14,738 nt of DNA from Deltaproteobacteria bacterium (lineage in GTDB: Bacteria > Desulfobacterota_B > Binatia > Bin18): contig JAAXHF010000099.1 in assembly GCA_012271025.1 (NCBI GenBank), positions 1-14,738 of the forward strand. The letters run 5' to 3'. Under the pieces are notes generated by a model that searched no databases, had not been told where the DNA came from, and saw nothing but the letters and a program-made list of their open reading frames with translations. A program made the position numbers and the translations under genes. Shown in pieces: positions 7,723 through 13,920 of this stretch. Each line of letters opens with the position of its first letter. Position 1 is the stretch's first letter.

Positions 7723-8259
7723 ATGAAAGCCGAACTCCCGTGTATTGAGACCGCTCGGCTACGGCTGCGTCCGTGTCGGCGAGCCGATATCGACGTGCTG
7801 CACCGCATCTGGACCGATCCGGGCGTCCGTAAATATGTGTGGGACGATCAGATCATTGCCCGCAGCCAGGCGGCTGAGATAATTGAAGCCAGCCTGACCC
7901 AGTTTCGGCGCCAGAGGGATGGTATCTGGCTCATGCTGTTCGGCCAGGCAGAGACGGCGATTGGCTTTTGCGGCTTTTGGCTCTTCCACCAGCCCGCCCA
8001 GTTGGAGCTGCTGTACGGTCTCGTCCCGAGCCACTGGAACAGGGGCCTGGCCACCGAGGCGGCCCGAGCGCTGCTGCGGTTTGGCTTTGAGGAGCGTGGC
8101 TTTTCGACGATCAGCGCCAGTACGGACGCGCTGAATGCGGCCTCAATCCGCGTGCTGGAAAAGATCGGCATGCGCTTCCACAAACGCGAGCTGAGCAACG
8201 GTCTGGATACGGTCTATTACACCATCGCCCGCAACGCCTTCCGTGAAGGTGAACGATGA
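7723..8259 (+). CDS. GNAT-family N-acetyltransferase, RimJ/RimL-like
   Basis: A 178-residue GNAT acetyltransferase. It opens with ETARLRLRPCRRADIDVLHRI, typical of the RimJ/RimL (ribosomal-protein N-terminal acetyltransferase) group, and has the acetyl-CoA-binding motif A at HWNRGLATEAARALLRFGF followed by motif B NAASIRVLEKIGMRF. Acceptor unknown; family members modify protein N-termini, small molecules or antibiotics. The ATG at 7723 follows AGGAGGAAG with 7-8 nt spacing; the open frame extends upstream to 7567 but only through the repeat. The last four residues (EGER) and the stop codon are encoded by repeat copy 2, so the present C-terminus was probably set by that insertion. A single gene bracketed by direct repeats. 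Confidence 0.9.
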   Translation: MKAELPCIETARLRLRPCRRADIDVLHRIWTDPGVRKYVWDDQIIARSQAAEIIEASLTQFRRQRDGIWLMLFGQAETAIGFCGFWLFHQPAQLELLYGLVPSHWNRGLATEAARALLRFGFEERGFSTISASTDALNAASIRVLEKIGMRFHKRELSNGLDTVYYTIARNAFREGER

Positions 8260-8332
8260 TCTCTTCTCGATGAGATGGTCATCATCGTTTACCTTTGGAG
8301 CGCTGAGCCGTATCAGCTCGAGTGGAGGCGCG
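8244..8332 (+). repeat. Palindromic repeat, copy 2 (shared 3' end of two convergent genes)
   Basis: Same orientation as copy 1. The core stem is AAGGTGAACGATGAT (8246-8260) with ATCATCGTTTACCTT (8281-8295), 15 bp with one G-T wobble, around a 20-nt loop containing GATGAGATGGTC. The right part holds GAGC (8305-8308) with GCTC (8316-8319); this keeps a hairpin where copy 1 has a different one. The repeat contains the GNAT stop codon (8257-8259) and the stop of the convergent ADP-ribosylglycohydrolase-like gene (8313-8315). As a strong hairpin between convergent genes it could also act as a terminator, although no T-tract follows. Confidence 0.87.
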
Positions 8333-9458
8333 AAAAAATCTGAACGTGCTGGTCCAGGCCGAAGTGGAACAGCTCGGTCAGATTCGTCTCAACGATGTCG
8401 AGTTCGGCTTGGAAGTCGAGCCCTTCGGTGTGGAGCGCGGACAGCTGCTCGGCCCCGTACCAGGCTCCGAGCAGGCTGCCGAGCAGCGAGGCCAGCGTGG
8501 CGGTATTGCCGCAGCCGTGGGCGATGGTGCGCAGCGCCACGGCCGGATCGTCGGGCGCGCAGGCAATCGTAGCTGCGAGCTGCGCCAGGACGCGGTAGGG
8601 ATCGTGTATCCCGCCCAGAAGGGCGTGGTCGAGAAAGGGCGGTATCGGCGGGTCAATGACTCGCTGCTTGAAAACGGTGTTGAGGGTGGCTCCTGTCTCG
8701 CCGCGTAGCTCGCTACCGAGTCGTGCCATAGCCTCCAGCAGGCTGCGCAGAGAGGCGGCCTCTTGCGCCTGGGTCGAAGCGTCCAGGTCGTCCACCACGG
8801 CGCGGCCGCGGTCGAAGAACCAGTCGCCAAAAGAGTCCGCCTGCGGGGCTTCATTCACCGCCAGCGATACAAGCGTGGCCAGGAAGCCGGTCACGGCTTT
8901 GGCATAGCCCTGGTCGAGGCTGGCCTGCTGCCGATACAGGGCAAAGGTTTCAAGCGGAGTCGTGCCGTGCCGGACGGCGGCCATTTCCAGATACAGGAAG
9001 AGACCAAAGACGCCCGGAACCCCTGGACTGAATAAGCCCTCGCTGTGATTTTCTTCTTGGGCCTGAAACATGTCCAGCCAGGCCGTGAGCTGATCTCGAC
9101 AGGCGAACGCATACCACTCGGGATACAGCGGCTCGTGCCGGAGAGCGGCCATGAAGTCGCGCAGCGACGCTTCTTCAAACGTCCGGTCGCCGTCAGCAAT
9201 CGCCGCCAGCCAGGGGTGGAGGACACACAGGCGATAGCAGGTATCGTCGGTCGGCATGCCGATTCGCTTGGCGTGCACAATCGCCGGTAGCCAGGTCCCC
9301 CAGGCTTCACCCCACTCGGGCATGTCACGGGCGACCAGGCGTGTCGGCAGCGGGTCCGGCGTCGGCGTTTCCTGGCCCTCCTGGGCGGCGCCGAGCGCAT
9401 CGCCATACGCTCCGAGCAGGAGCATGCCTCTGATTCTATCGTCAAGTGTGTTTGGCAT
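8313..9458 (-). CDS. ADP-ribosylglycohydrolase-fold protein with degenerate metal site
   Basis: A 381-residue all-alpha protein of the ADP-ribosylglycohydrolase (ARH/DraG) family. The N-terminal LLLGAYGDALGAAQEG matches the family GxxxGDAxG block and T70-D71-D72 (MPTDDTCYR) is the first metal motif. The C-terminal GxDTDT-type motif that completes the di-magnesium site is replaced by GCGNTAT (residues 315-321), followed by the normal helix LASLLGSLLGAWYG. Both aspartates of the D-x-D pair are thus lost (N318, A320), so removal of ADP-ribose from proteins is doubtful and a binding or altered hydrolase role is possible. AGGAGG lies 11 nt before the ATG. The terminal RLHSS and stop come from the right part of repeat copy 2. 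Base composition matches the surrounding high-GC genes, so it appears resident and separate from the accessory block to its right. Confidence 0.85.
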   Translation of the reverse strand: MPNTLDDRIRGMLLLGAYGDALGAAQEGQETPTPDPLPTRLVARDMPEWGEAWGTWLPAIVHAKRIGMPTDDTCYRLCVLHPWLAAIADGDRTFEEASLRDFMAALRHEPLYPEWYAFACRDQLTAWLDMFQAQEENHSEGLFSPGVPGVFGLFLYLEMAAVRHGTTPLETFALYRQQASLDQGYAKAVTGFLATLVSLAVNEAPQADSFGDWFFDRGRAVVDDLDASTQAQEAASLRSLLEAMARLGSELRGETGATLNTVFKQRVIDPPIPPFLDHALLGGIHDPYRVLAQLAATIACAPDDPAVALRTIAHGCGNTATLASLLGSLLGAWYGAEQLSALHTEGLDFQAELDIVETNLTELFHFGLDQHVQIFSRLHSS

Positions 9459-9590
9459 GGTGGTTCATTCCTCCTGTGAACGGTTAAGCTTGGCAGTATC
9501 CTTTTGTCCGTGCCGGTATTGCGCCCTAATAAGCACACTTTTCTCGCCTTGGGTAGAAGAATGATGGCTCCCCAGATATTCGGGAGTTCC

Positions 9591-9618
9591 TTGACAGCAG
9601 GGCCTTTTTCTGTAAAAT
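9591..9618 (+). promoter_or_regulatory. Sigma70-type promoter of the RHH-methyltransferase operon
   Basis: TTGACA (9591-9596) and TAAAAT (9613-9618) are separated by 16 nt, close to consensus. The predicted transcription start is at about 9624-9627, on or beside the ATG at 9627. A small inverted repeat, CTCCC (9568-9572) with GGGAG (9582-9586), sits just upstream of the -35 and could be an operator, but it is only 5 bp. Confidence 0.7.
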
Positions 9619-9626
9619 CGTAAATA

Positions 9627-9839
9627 ATGAAATACGGAACAGAAGATAAATCAGCGTGTGATCCACTGGTGCGCGAACGGTCCCCCAAGTTTGGAGCACC
9701 GACCGAGATGAAGCGGCTCACGATTGACATTCCCGCCGAACTTCATGCCAACGTCAAATCCATCTGTGCAAGACGGGGGGTCAAGATGTCGGATGCGATC
9801 CGAAGGATTTTAGAAGAAGAATTCGGGAGAATTGAATAA
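9627..9839 (+). CDS. Ribbon-helix-helix DNA-binding protein (ParG/Arc-like)
   Basis: A 70-residue protein whose C-terminal 43 residues form a ribbon-helix-helix domain: strand [12 protein letters not shown] (29-40), helix [12 protein letters not shown], helix [15 protein letters not shown]. This resembles ParG-like and antitoxin-like RHH proteins, which commonly carry a flexible basic N-terminal arm of this size. It probably represses its own operon, and its partner gene is the methyltransferase one nucleotide downstream. Two starts are possible: ATG 9627, which falls at the predicted transcription start and would give a leaderless mRNA, or ATG 9708, with GGAG 12 nt upstream, giving the bare 43-residue domain. 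I favour 9627 because homologous arms are common. Composition is less GC-rich than the genes on either side. Confidence 0.75.
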   Translation: MKYGTEDKSACDPLVRERSPKFGAPTEMKRLTIDIPAELHANVKSICARRGVKMSDAIRRILEEEFGRIE

Positions 9840-9840
9840 T

Positions 9841-10620
9841 ATGGGTGCAGGACAGGGTGAAATGTTTCCTGATGGCACCGACGAGCATCGCACGCCCTCA
9901 GGAAGAAAGCGACCAAACGGGGTAGCAACCTCCGATCTCATATTTTCGGCGTATGTAGGAAATAACTCCGACATCTTTCCGAAAGTGCTCAAGCTCCATG
10001 TCGAGGACGGGGCAAAGATCGCAGATGTGACGTACGGCAAAGGCGTTTTCTGGAAAAATATCGATACGGATAAATATCAATTTTTTCCATCCGACATTGC
10101 GGATGGCACGGATTGTCGGAACCTTCCCTATGAAGATGGTTCATTCGATGCCGTTGTCTTCGATCCACCGTACATGGAGGGGTTTTACAGAAAGGGAAAG
10201 ACTGTAAAGGCGGGCGATGGGACACACAATACATTCCGAGATCACTACTCCAACGGCGACGAGACGCCTAAGCCCAACGGCGGTAAATGGCACGCTGCGG
10301 TTTTAGAAATTTACAACGAGGGAAGCAAGGAAGCGCACCGCGTTTTGAGAGACAAAGGGATATTTATCGTCAAGTGTCAGGATGAGGTCAGTGCAAATAG
10401 GCAGAACCTTACTCACGTCGAGATCATCAACTCGTTCGCCGAAGTCGGTTTCTTCTGTAAGGATTTGTTCATCGTTGTTCGTCCCAATAAACCGGGGATG
10501 AGCCGGGTCATCAATCAAGTCCACGCGAGAAAGAACCACTCCTATTTTCTTGTTTTTGTCAAAATGCCAAAAGGGAAAAAAGCGTCGCAGATGCGCTTTG
10601 CTAAAGCATCTCGTTCATAA
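9841..10620 (+). CDS. DNA methyltransferase (DPPY motif, N6-adenine or N4-cytosine type)
   Basis: A 259-residue Rossmann-fold, SAM-dependent DNA methyltransferase. Motif I-like [11 protein letters not shown] (61-71) binds SAM; an acidic turn follows (SDIADG, 84-89), and motif IV is FDPPY (107-111), the catalytic signature of amino-methyltransferases. A loop rich in G/K/H (about 115-145) probably contacts DNA. C-terminal [22 protein letters not shown] and [10 protein letters not shown] complete the sheet. Motif order I then IV fits small orphan or phage/plasmid-type enzymes. Start: ATG 9841 with GGGAGA 10 nt upstream, one nucleotide after the RHH stop; a TTG at 9832 is too close to that RBS. 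No endonuclease gene is adjacent, but a HEPN-domain protein is encoded convergently. Visibly lower GC and more AAA/GAA/TTT codons than the flanks suggest acquisition. Target site not determinable. Confidence 0.88.
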   Translation: MGAGQGEMFPDGTDEHRTPSGRKRPNGVATSDLIFSAYVGNNSDIFPKVLKLHVEDGAKIADVTYGKGVFWKNIDTDKYQFFPSDIADGTDCRNLPYEDGSFDAVVFDPPYMEGFYRKGKTVKAGDGTHNTFRDHYSNGDETPKPNGGKWHAAVLEIYNEGSKEAHRVLRDKGIFIVKCQDEVSANRQNLTHVEIINSFAEVGFFCKDLFIVVRPNKPGMSRVINQVHARKNHSYFLVFVKMPKGKKASQMRFAKASRS

Positions 10621-10676
10621 ACCTGCGTGAGTTCTTCGATGGTGGTGTCCCCGCGCTGTAGGAGGGAGTCAGCCAT
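10542..10676 (-). CDS. Possible small ORF after the HEPN gene, antisense to the methyltransferase end
   Basis: A 44-codon frame (starts [20 protein letters not shown], ends LTKTRK) begins 2 nt after the HEPN stop codon on the same strand and runs into the antisense of the last 79 nt of the methyltransferase gene. The tight spacing favours translational coupling, and the first 20 codons look like ordinary protein sequence. There is no clear ribosome binding site. It may be a remnant of a longer gene cut when this block formed, or chance. No family recognised. Confidence 0.25.
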   Translation of the reverse strand: MADSLLQRGDTTIEELTQVYERDALAKRICDAFFPFGILTKTRK

Positions 10677-10678
10677 GG

Positions 10679-11332
10679 TTAGTTCTGACTGAAGTTTTGC
10701 AGGAGAAACTGTTCAACAAAGCCAATGACACTGTTGACTTCCGGTGCAGAGATTTTTTCCCAATCTGCGTGCAATGCTGCGTTTCTTATTTTCGGCATAG
10801 CTTCTAGCAATGACTTCTGCGCCCCAGAAACAAGCCCTTTCGATTTGAGCGCATTGATGATCTCGGACATTGTTCGATCATCGGTCTTTAATCCGTTGGC
10901 GTTTGCATAGCGTTTCAGTGCGTCCTCCAGCGCAGCAGTTGACAAAACGGCTGCTACATCCTTGTGGCCGTTGGTAAGGGATTCCTTAGTCAAGACAACG
11001 AAATTCCCAAAGACTTCTCCGGAAATTTCAAGATCGACATTGAAAACGTAGCCGCCTTCAAAGTCTTCTTTCGCGCTTTTGAATATTTCTTGGAGGGCAT
11101 TGATCCAATACTCACTTCCCCCGCATTTATTTAGGCTCTCTAAAAAATTGATGTAGTGGGGAGAATTTTCTCCATACACGGCCCTGATCAGATTTTGGCA
11201 GCTTGTGGCCCATCCTCGCCAGATTCCTCCCGGCACGTAACGACCAGTGGCTCCGCTCCCTGAACGAAACGGCAGTGAATCCGATTTTTCTTGAAGTTCT
11301 TGGAACCGTTTTAAGAATTTATCATTCAGCAT
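10679..11332 (-). CDS. HEPN/DUF4145-like domain protein, candidate RNase or abortive-infection effector
   Basis: A 217-residue soluble protein. Residues 1-110 are unrecognised (basic, aromatic-rich, GGIWRGWATSCQNLIRAVYG). The C-terminal half, about 115-212, is an all-alpha HEPN-like bundle: KDVAAVLSTAALEDALKRYANANG, then KSLLEAMPKIRNAALHADW, which contains R183-N-A-A-L-H188, a canonical R-x4-H HEPN ribonuclease motif with the usual polar residue after R. Such DUF4145-type domains are common in restriction, toxin-antitoxin and abortive-infection proteins. Start 11332 has GGAG 8 nt upstream; the open frame continues to 11467 but would run through the terminator-like hairpin next to the tRNA. 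Lower GC than neighbours. It faces the methyltransferase gene with a 58-nt gap. HEPN assignment is from the motif and helical pattern, so moderate confidence. Confidence 0.7.
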   Translation of the reverse strand: MLNDKFLKRFQELQEKSDSLPFRSGSGATGRYVPGGIWRGWATSCQNLIRAVYGENSPHYINFLESLNKCGGSEYWINALQEIFKSAKEDFEGGYVFNVDLEISGEVFGNFVVLTKESLTNGHKDVAAVLSTAALEDALKRYANANGLKTDDRTMSEIINALKSKGLVSGAQKSLLEAMPKIRNAALHADWEKISAPEVNSVIGFVEQFLLQNFSQN

Positions 11333-11446
11333 AGAGCATTCTCCGATCCCAGAGGCCGTTCTGTTGGATGAGAGACTGTCGAACGATCCTCGCGCTGTCA
11401 GGTGTCCTTCTGTCGGTCGTATCCTGCCATCCCCGGACCAAACCCA

Positions 11447-11479
11447 GACGCCCCGAAGTCTTGGCAACTTCGGGGCGTC
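11447..11479 (-). terminator. Terminator-like hairpin 4 nt after the initiator tRNA
   Basis: GACGCCCCGAAGT (11447-11459) and ACTTCGGGGCGTC (11467-11479) form a perfect 13-bp stem with a 7-nt loop. It lies 4 nt beyond the CCA end of the minus-strand tRNA, the expected place for a terminator or 3'-processing hairpin. The following bases (TGGGTTTGG on the minus strand) are only a weak T-tract. Confidence 0.65.
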
Positions 11480-11483
11480 AGAT

Positions 11484-11560
<77 letters not shown>

Positions 11561-11603
11561 TCAAGAAAGGAAAACGACACAGAATCTGTGCCGCTCACCA
11601 GTG

Positions 11604-11632
11604 TATGTATCGACTGCGCCGGGCGAAGTCAA
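11604..11632 (-). promoter_or_regulatory. Sigma70-type promoter for the initiator tRNA
   Basis: Read on the minus strand: TTGACT (11632-11627), 17-nt spacer, TACATA (11609-11604). Transcription would start about 35-40 nt before the mature tRNA 5' end. The -35 box overlaps the stop region of the upstream rluB-like gene. Confidence 0.65.
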
Positions 11633-12504
11633 GAGAGGCCGACGTCTCGCTTGAGGGACTGGATCTCGAACGGGGCGAGCGAACGGTAGGCGCCAGGCGC
11701 GAGATCGGTCAGCAGGATCGGACCGAAACGGATTCGGATCAGCTTTTCGACCGGATGGCCGATGGCGTCACACATCTGTCGGACTTCGTGGTGGCGTCCC
11801 TGGCGTAGGGTAAGCTCGATCCAGGTCTTACGCTTGTTGCGGCGGATGGTGCGGAGATCGGCCGGTCCGCTCAGGCTGCCGTCGGCCAGACGCACGCCAC
11901 GTTTTAATTTGGACAGCACGCGCGGCCCGCACGCGCCGGTCAGCTTGGCATGGTAGGTCCGGGGGATCTGATAGCGTGGATGCAGCAGGCGGGCGGTCAG
12001 CTCGCCGTCATTGGTCAGCAGCAGCAGCCCGGCCGAGTGATAGTCGAGCCGACCGACCGGAAAGACGCGCTCGCGCACCTCGCCGAGCAGCTCACGGACC
12101 GTTGGTCGCCCTTCCGGGTCGGCCAGGGTGCTGACCACACCGGTCGGTTTGTTGAGCAGAAAATACAGCCGGGCCGAGTCGAAGGAGACAGGCTGGCCGT
12201 CAACAACAATGGTGTCGCGTCTCGGGTCTGCGGTCGTCCCCAGCCGGGTGACCGTCTGGCCGTTGACCTGGACCTTACCGGCCTCAATCAGTGTCTCGGC
12301 TTTCCGGCGTGAACTGACGCCGGCCTGACTGAGCAGCTTGTGCAGGCGCTGTGCTCGCGATGGCGCGGAAGACCCGGGCGGCTGAGCCGTCTGGGAGGCC
12401 GGAGCTGTCGTGTCACTCCGGTCTGCTGTCCTGGCCTTTTGTGTCGTCGCTCGGCGAGTCTTCGGCCTCGGCCGCGCGGCTCGGGATGTCTTGGGCTTGG
12501 GCAT
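11629..12504 (-). CDS. rluB: 23S rRNA pseudouridine synthase, RluB/RsuA family
   Basis: A 291-residue pseudouridine synthase. After a basic, low-complexity N-terminus (1-50, many K/R/P/T) comes an S4 RNA-binding domain RLHKLLSQAGVSSRRKAE..IEAGKVQVNG (53-82), then the catalytic domain with LNKPTGVVST (118-126) and the motif GRLDYHSAGLLLLTNDGEL, where D154 is the nucleophile; RRNKRKTWIELTLRQGRHHEVRQM is the family C-terminal block. RluB isomerises U2605 of 23S rRNA; the RluB/RsuA/RluE choice rests on the genomic position after scpB and is likely, not certain. YHSAG replaces the usual Y[DN]T.G. GGAG lies 6 nt before the ATG, supporting this start although it overlaps scpB by 92 nt. Confidence 0.9.
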   Translation of the reverse strand: MPKPKTSRAARPRPKTRRATTQKARTADRSDTTAPASQTAQPPGSSAPSRAQRLHKLLSQAGVSSRRKAETLIEAGKVQVNGQTVTRLGTTADPRRDTIVVDGQPVSFDSARLYFLLNKPTGVVSTLADPEGRPTVRELLGEVRERVFPVGRLDYHSAGLLLLTNDGELTARLLHPRYQIPRTYHAKLTGACGPRVLSKLKRGVRLADGSLSGPADLRTIRRNKRKTWIELTLRQGRHHEVRQMCDAIGHPVEKLIRIRFGPILLTDLAPGAYRSLAPFEIQSLKRDVGLS

Positions 12505-13105
12505 GGCGTTCTCCGCCGCTGGCGTGGTCCCCCGCGCGCGCGCTGTCAGGCGTCCCGTCGAGGGCGTGGTCGGCGAGGGGGTTGGGGCTTGGTTCGTGGA
12601 TGTCGGGCAGCGGCGGCAGATCGGTCAGGTCGTTCAGACCGAAGAGTTCCAGGAACTGGGGAGTCGTGCCGTACACCCACGGCCGACCGGGCATGTCCTT
12701 GCGACCCAGCTCGCGGACCAGCTGCTTGGTCAGCAGCGAGTGGATGACGCCGTCAACGGTGACCCCGCGTACCGACTCGATCTCCAGCTTGGTGATGGGC
12801 TGACGGTAGGCAATAATGGCCAGGGTTTCCAAGGCTGCCCGACTCAGCCTGCCGGGTTTTTCTTGCAGCAGCGTCTTGACGTACTCGGCGTGATGCGGCG
12901 CGGTGCGGAACTGGTAGCCGCCGGCCACCTCGGCAAAGACAATACCCCGGTTTGCGGCCTGGTATTCTTCGCGCAGCAGGGATATGGCCGGCTTCACTTC
13001 CGCCGGTGTCACGCCGATGACTTCTGACAGTCGGCGCAGAGAGACCGGGTCGCCGGCGGCAAAGATCAGGCTTTCGACAATCGTTTTGAGTTCGGCGGGA
13101 TGCAT
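12413..13105 (-). CDS. scpB: Segregation and condensation protein B
   Basis: A 230-residue ScpB, the winged-helix kleisin-associated subunit that binds the C-terminal region of ScpA in the SMC-ScpAB condensin complex. Two tandem winged-helix domains are visible: residues 1-75 (ELKTIVESLIFAAGDPVSLRRLSEVIG, then GIVFAEVAGGYQFRT) and about 80-165 (RLSRAALETLAIIAYRQPITKLEIESVRGVTVDGVIHSLL, then LVRELGRKDMPGRPWVYGTT). A tail at about 168-230 is low-complexity, rich in D/S/P/A, and encoded partly by the region shared with rluB. Homologues are usually near 180-200 residues without such a tail. The gene starts 3 nt after the scpA stop, so translation is probably coupled. Confidence 0.95.
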   Translation of the reverse strand: MHPAELKTIVESLIFAAGDPVSLRRLSEVIGVTPAEVKPAISLLREEYQAANRGIVFAEVAGGYQFRTAPHHAEYVKTLLQEKPGRLSRAALETLAIIAYRQPITKLEIESVRGVTVDGVIHSLLTKQLVRELGRKDMPGRPWVYGTTPQFLELFGLNDLTDLPPLPDIHEPSPNPLADHALDGTPDSARAGDHASGGERHAQAQDIPSRAAEAEDSPSDDTKGQDSRPE

Positions 13106-13108
13106 GGC

Positions 13109-13906
13109 TCAGAGCTGTTCCAGGCCGGGCGGCAGCGGAGCATCCGGACTGACGGCCAGGCTGAGGACAATGGGACCGAAGGGAGCCGTTTGGTGCACGT
13201 CAATCACCCGGCTGCGGACCAGTTCCAGGCTGGCCAGGAAGGTCACCAGGATTTGTAATCGGGTCGTATCGGCCGCGAATAATTCGGTGAAGCTGATGCG
13301 GCCACGCTCCCGTAGCAGGTCGAGGACTAAACCGACACGCTCGCGCAGAGAGATCTGTTCAAGCACAATCTCGTGCACCAGTTCGGGCTCGGCCTTTTTC
13401 AGCGCCTCCTGCAGGGCGTCAAGCAAGTCCCCCAGCCCGACAGTAGGAAACGTGATCTCCTCTTGAGATGATCGGTTATCGCGTTTCCTACTGACATCAT
13501 GCACATGCTTGGCCTGATCCTCGGTGGGCAGCGGCCGACGGGTAAAGACATCCCGTCCCAGCAACGGTCGGCGCCCGAGCCCGACCGCAGCTTCCTGAAA
13601 GCGCTGGTATTCGAGCAGCTGGCGGGCCAGTTCTTCCCGGGGATCGGGTCCGGCTTCCTCCTCCGCCGTCTCGTGGGTAGGCAGCAACAGGCGCGACTTG
13701 AGGTGTAACAGGGTGGCGGCCATGACCAGATATTCTCCGGCCAGGTCAAGGTCGAGCTGGTGCAGCAGGTCGAGGTAGCCGAGGTATTGGTCGGTGATGG
13801 TGGCGACTGGAATGTCCGAGAGATCGACCTCGTTCTTTTTGACGAGGTGCAGGAGGAGGTCGAGCGGTCCCTCAAAAATATCGAGTCTGACGCGGTATGA
13901 CATCAT
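13109..13906 (-). CDS. scpA: Segregation and condensation protein A (with in-frame palindromic insert)
   Basis: A 265-residue ScpA, the kleisin that bridges SMC heads in bacterial condensin. The N-terminal SMC-binding domain is clear: VRLDIFEGPLDLLLHLVKKNEVDLSDIPVATITDQYLGYL, then LDLAGEYLVMAATLLHLKSRLLLP. The C-terminal winged helix is HEIVLEQISLRERVGLVLDLL...ISFTELFA, then LVTFLASLELVRSRVIDVHQTAPFGPIVL. Between them residues 138-156 (V-S-R-K-R-D-N-R-S-S-Q-E-E-I-T-F-P-T-V) are encoded by a palindromic repeat at 13441-13493 related to those flanking the GNAT gene. The insert lies in the flexible linker, and the reading frame stays open. Start is one of two adjacent ATGs (13906 or 13903), 14 nt after the M50 stop, no strong RBS. 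Confidence 0.95.
   Translation of the reverse strand: MMSYRVRLDIFEGPLDLLLHLVKKNEVDLSDIPVATITDQYLGYLDLLHQLDLDLAGEYLVMAATLLHLKSRLLLPTHETAEEEAGPDPREELARQLLEYQRFQEAAVGLGRRPLLGRDVFTRRPLPTEDQAKHVHDVSRKRDNRSSQEEITFPTVGLGDLLDALQEALKKAEPELVHEIVLEQISLRERVGLVLDLLRERGRISFTELFAADTTRLQILVTFLASLELVRSRVIDVHQTAPFGPIVLSLAVSPDAPLPPGLEQL
13441..13493 (+). repeat. Palindromic repeat, copy 3 (inside scpA, in frame)
   Basis: CAGTAGGAAACG (13441-13452) and CGTTTCCTACTG (13482-13493) pair perfectly over 12 bp, then a G-T wobble and GAT/ATC extend the stem to 16 bp. The loop region TGATCTCCTCTTGAGATG matches the TGATCTCTTCTCGATGAGATG of copy 2 in the same orientation, with small gaps. The outer stem differs from copies 1 and 2 on both arms in a way that preserves pairing (AGGAAACG/CGTTTCCT versus AGGTGAACG/CGTTTACCT). 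The repeat ends abruptly at both sides in ordinary scpA coding sequence. Related family membership is my own alignment by eye. Confidence 0.75.
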
Positions 13907-13920
13907 GCGAGACGGATTTT

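Noticed and set aside
6644..7726. A 360-codon open frame on the plus strand
   Set aside because: It is antisense to the HMG-CoA-lyase-like gene, which has complete catalytic motifs and an RBS; the plus frame shows no recognisable protein.
7602..8332. The two repeats as integron attC sites framing a GNAT cassette
   Set aside because: The layout (single gene, palindrome overlapping the stop codon) fits, and the arms contain GAAC/GTTC, but GGTGAAC/GTTCACC do not match the RYYYAAC/GTTRRRY boxes. There is no cassette array or integrase here, and a third copy lies inside scpA.
8891..9730. A 279-codon minus-strand frame over the start of the ADP-ribosylglycohydrolase-like gene
   Set aside because: Arg/Ser/Pro-rich composition typical of an off-frame shadow. 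It spans the intergenic promoter of the RHH gene and lacks an RBS.
9459..11483. Genomic island integrated at the tRNA 3' end by a tyrosine integrase
   Set aside because: No integrase gene and no direct repeat of the tRNA 3' end were found at the other boundary near 9460-9600. The block looks acquired by composition only.
12531..12544. Alternating CG run as a Z-DNA or regulatory element
   Set aside because: It lies within the scpB tail coding region in a high-GC genome, and is too short to interpret.
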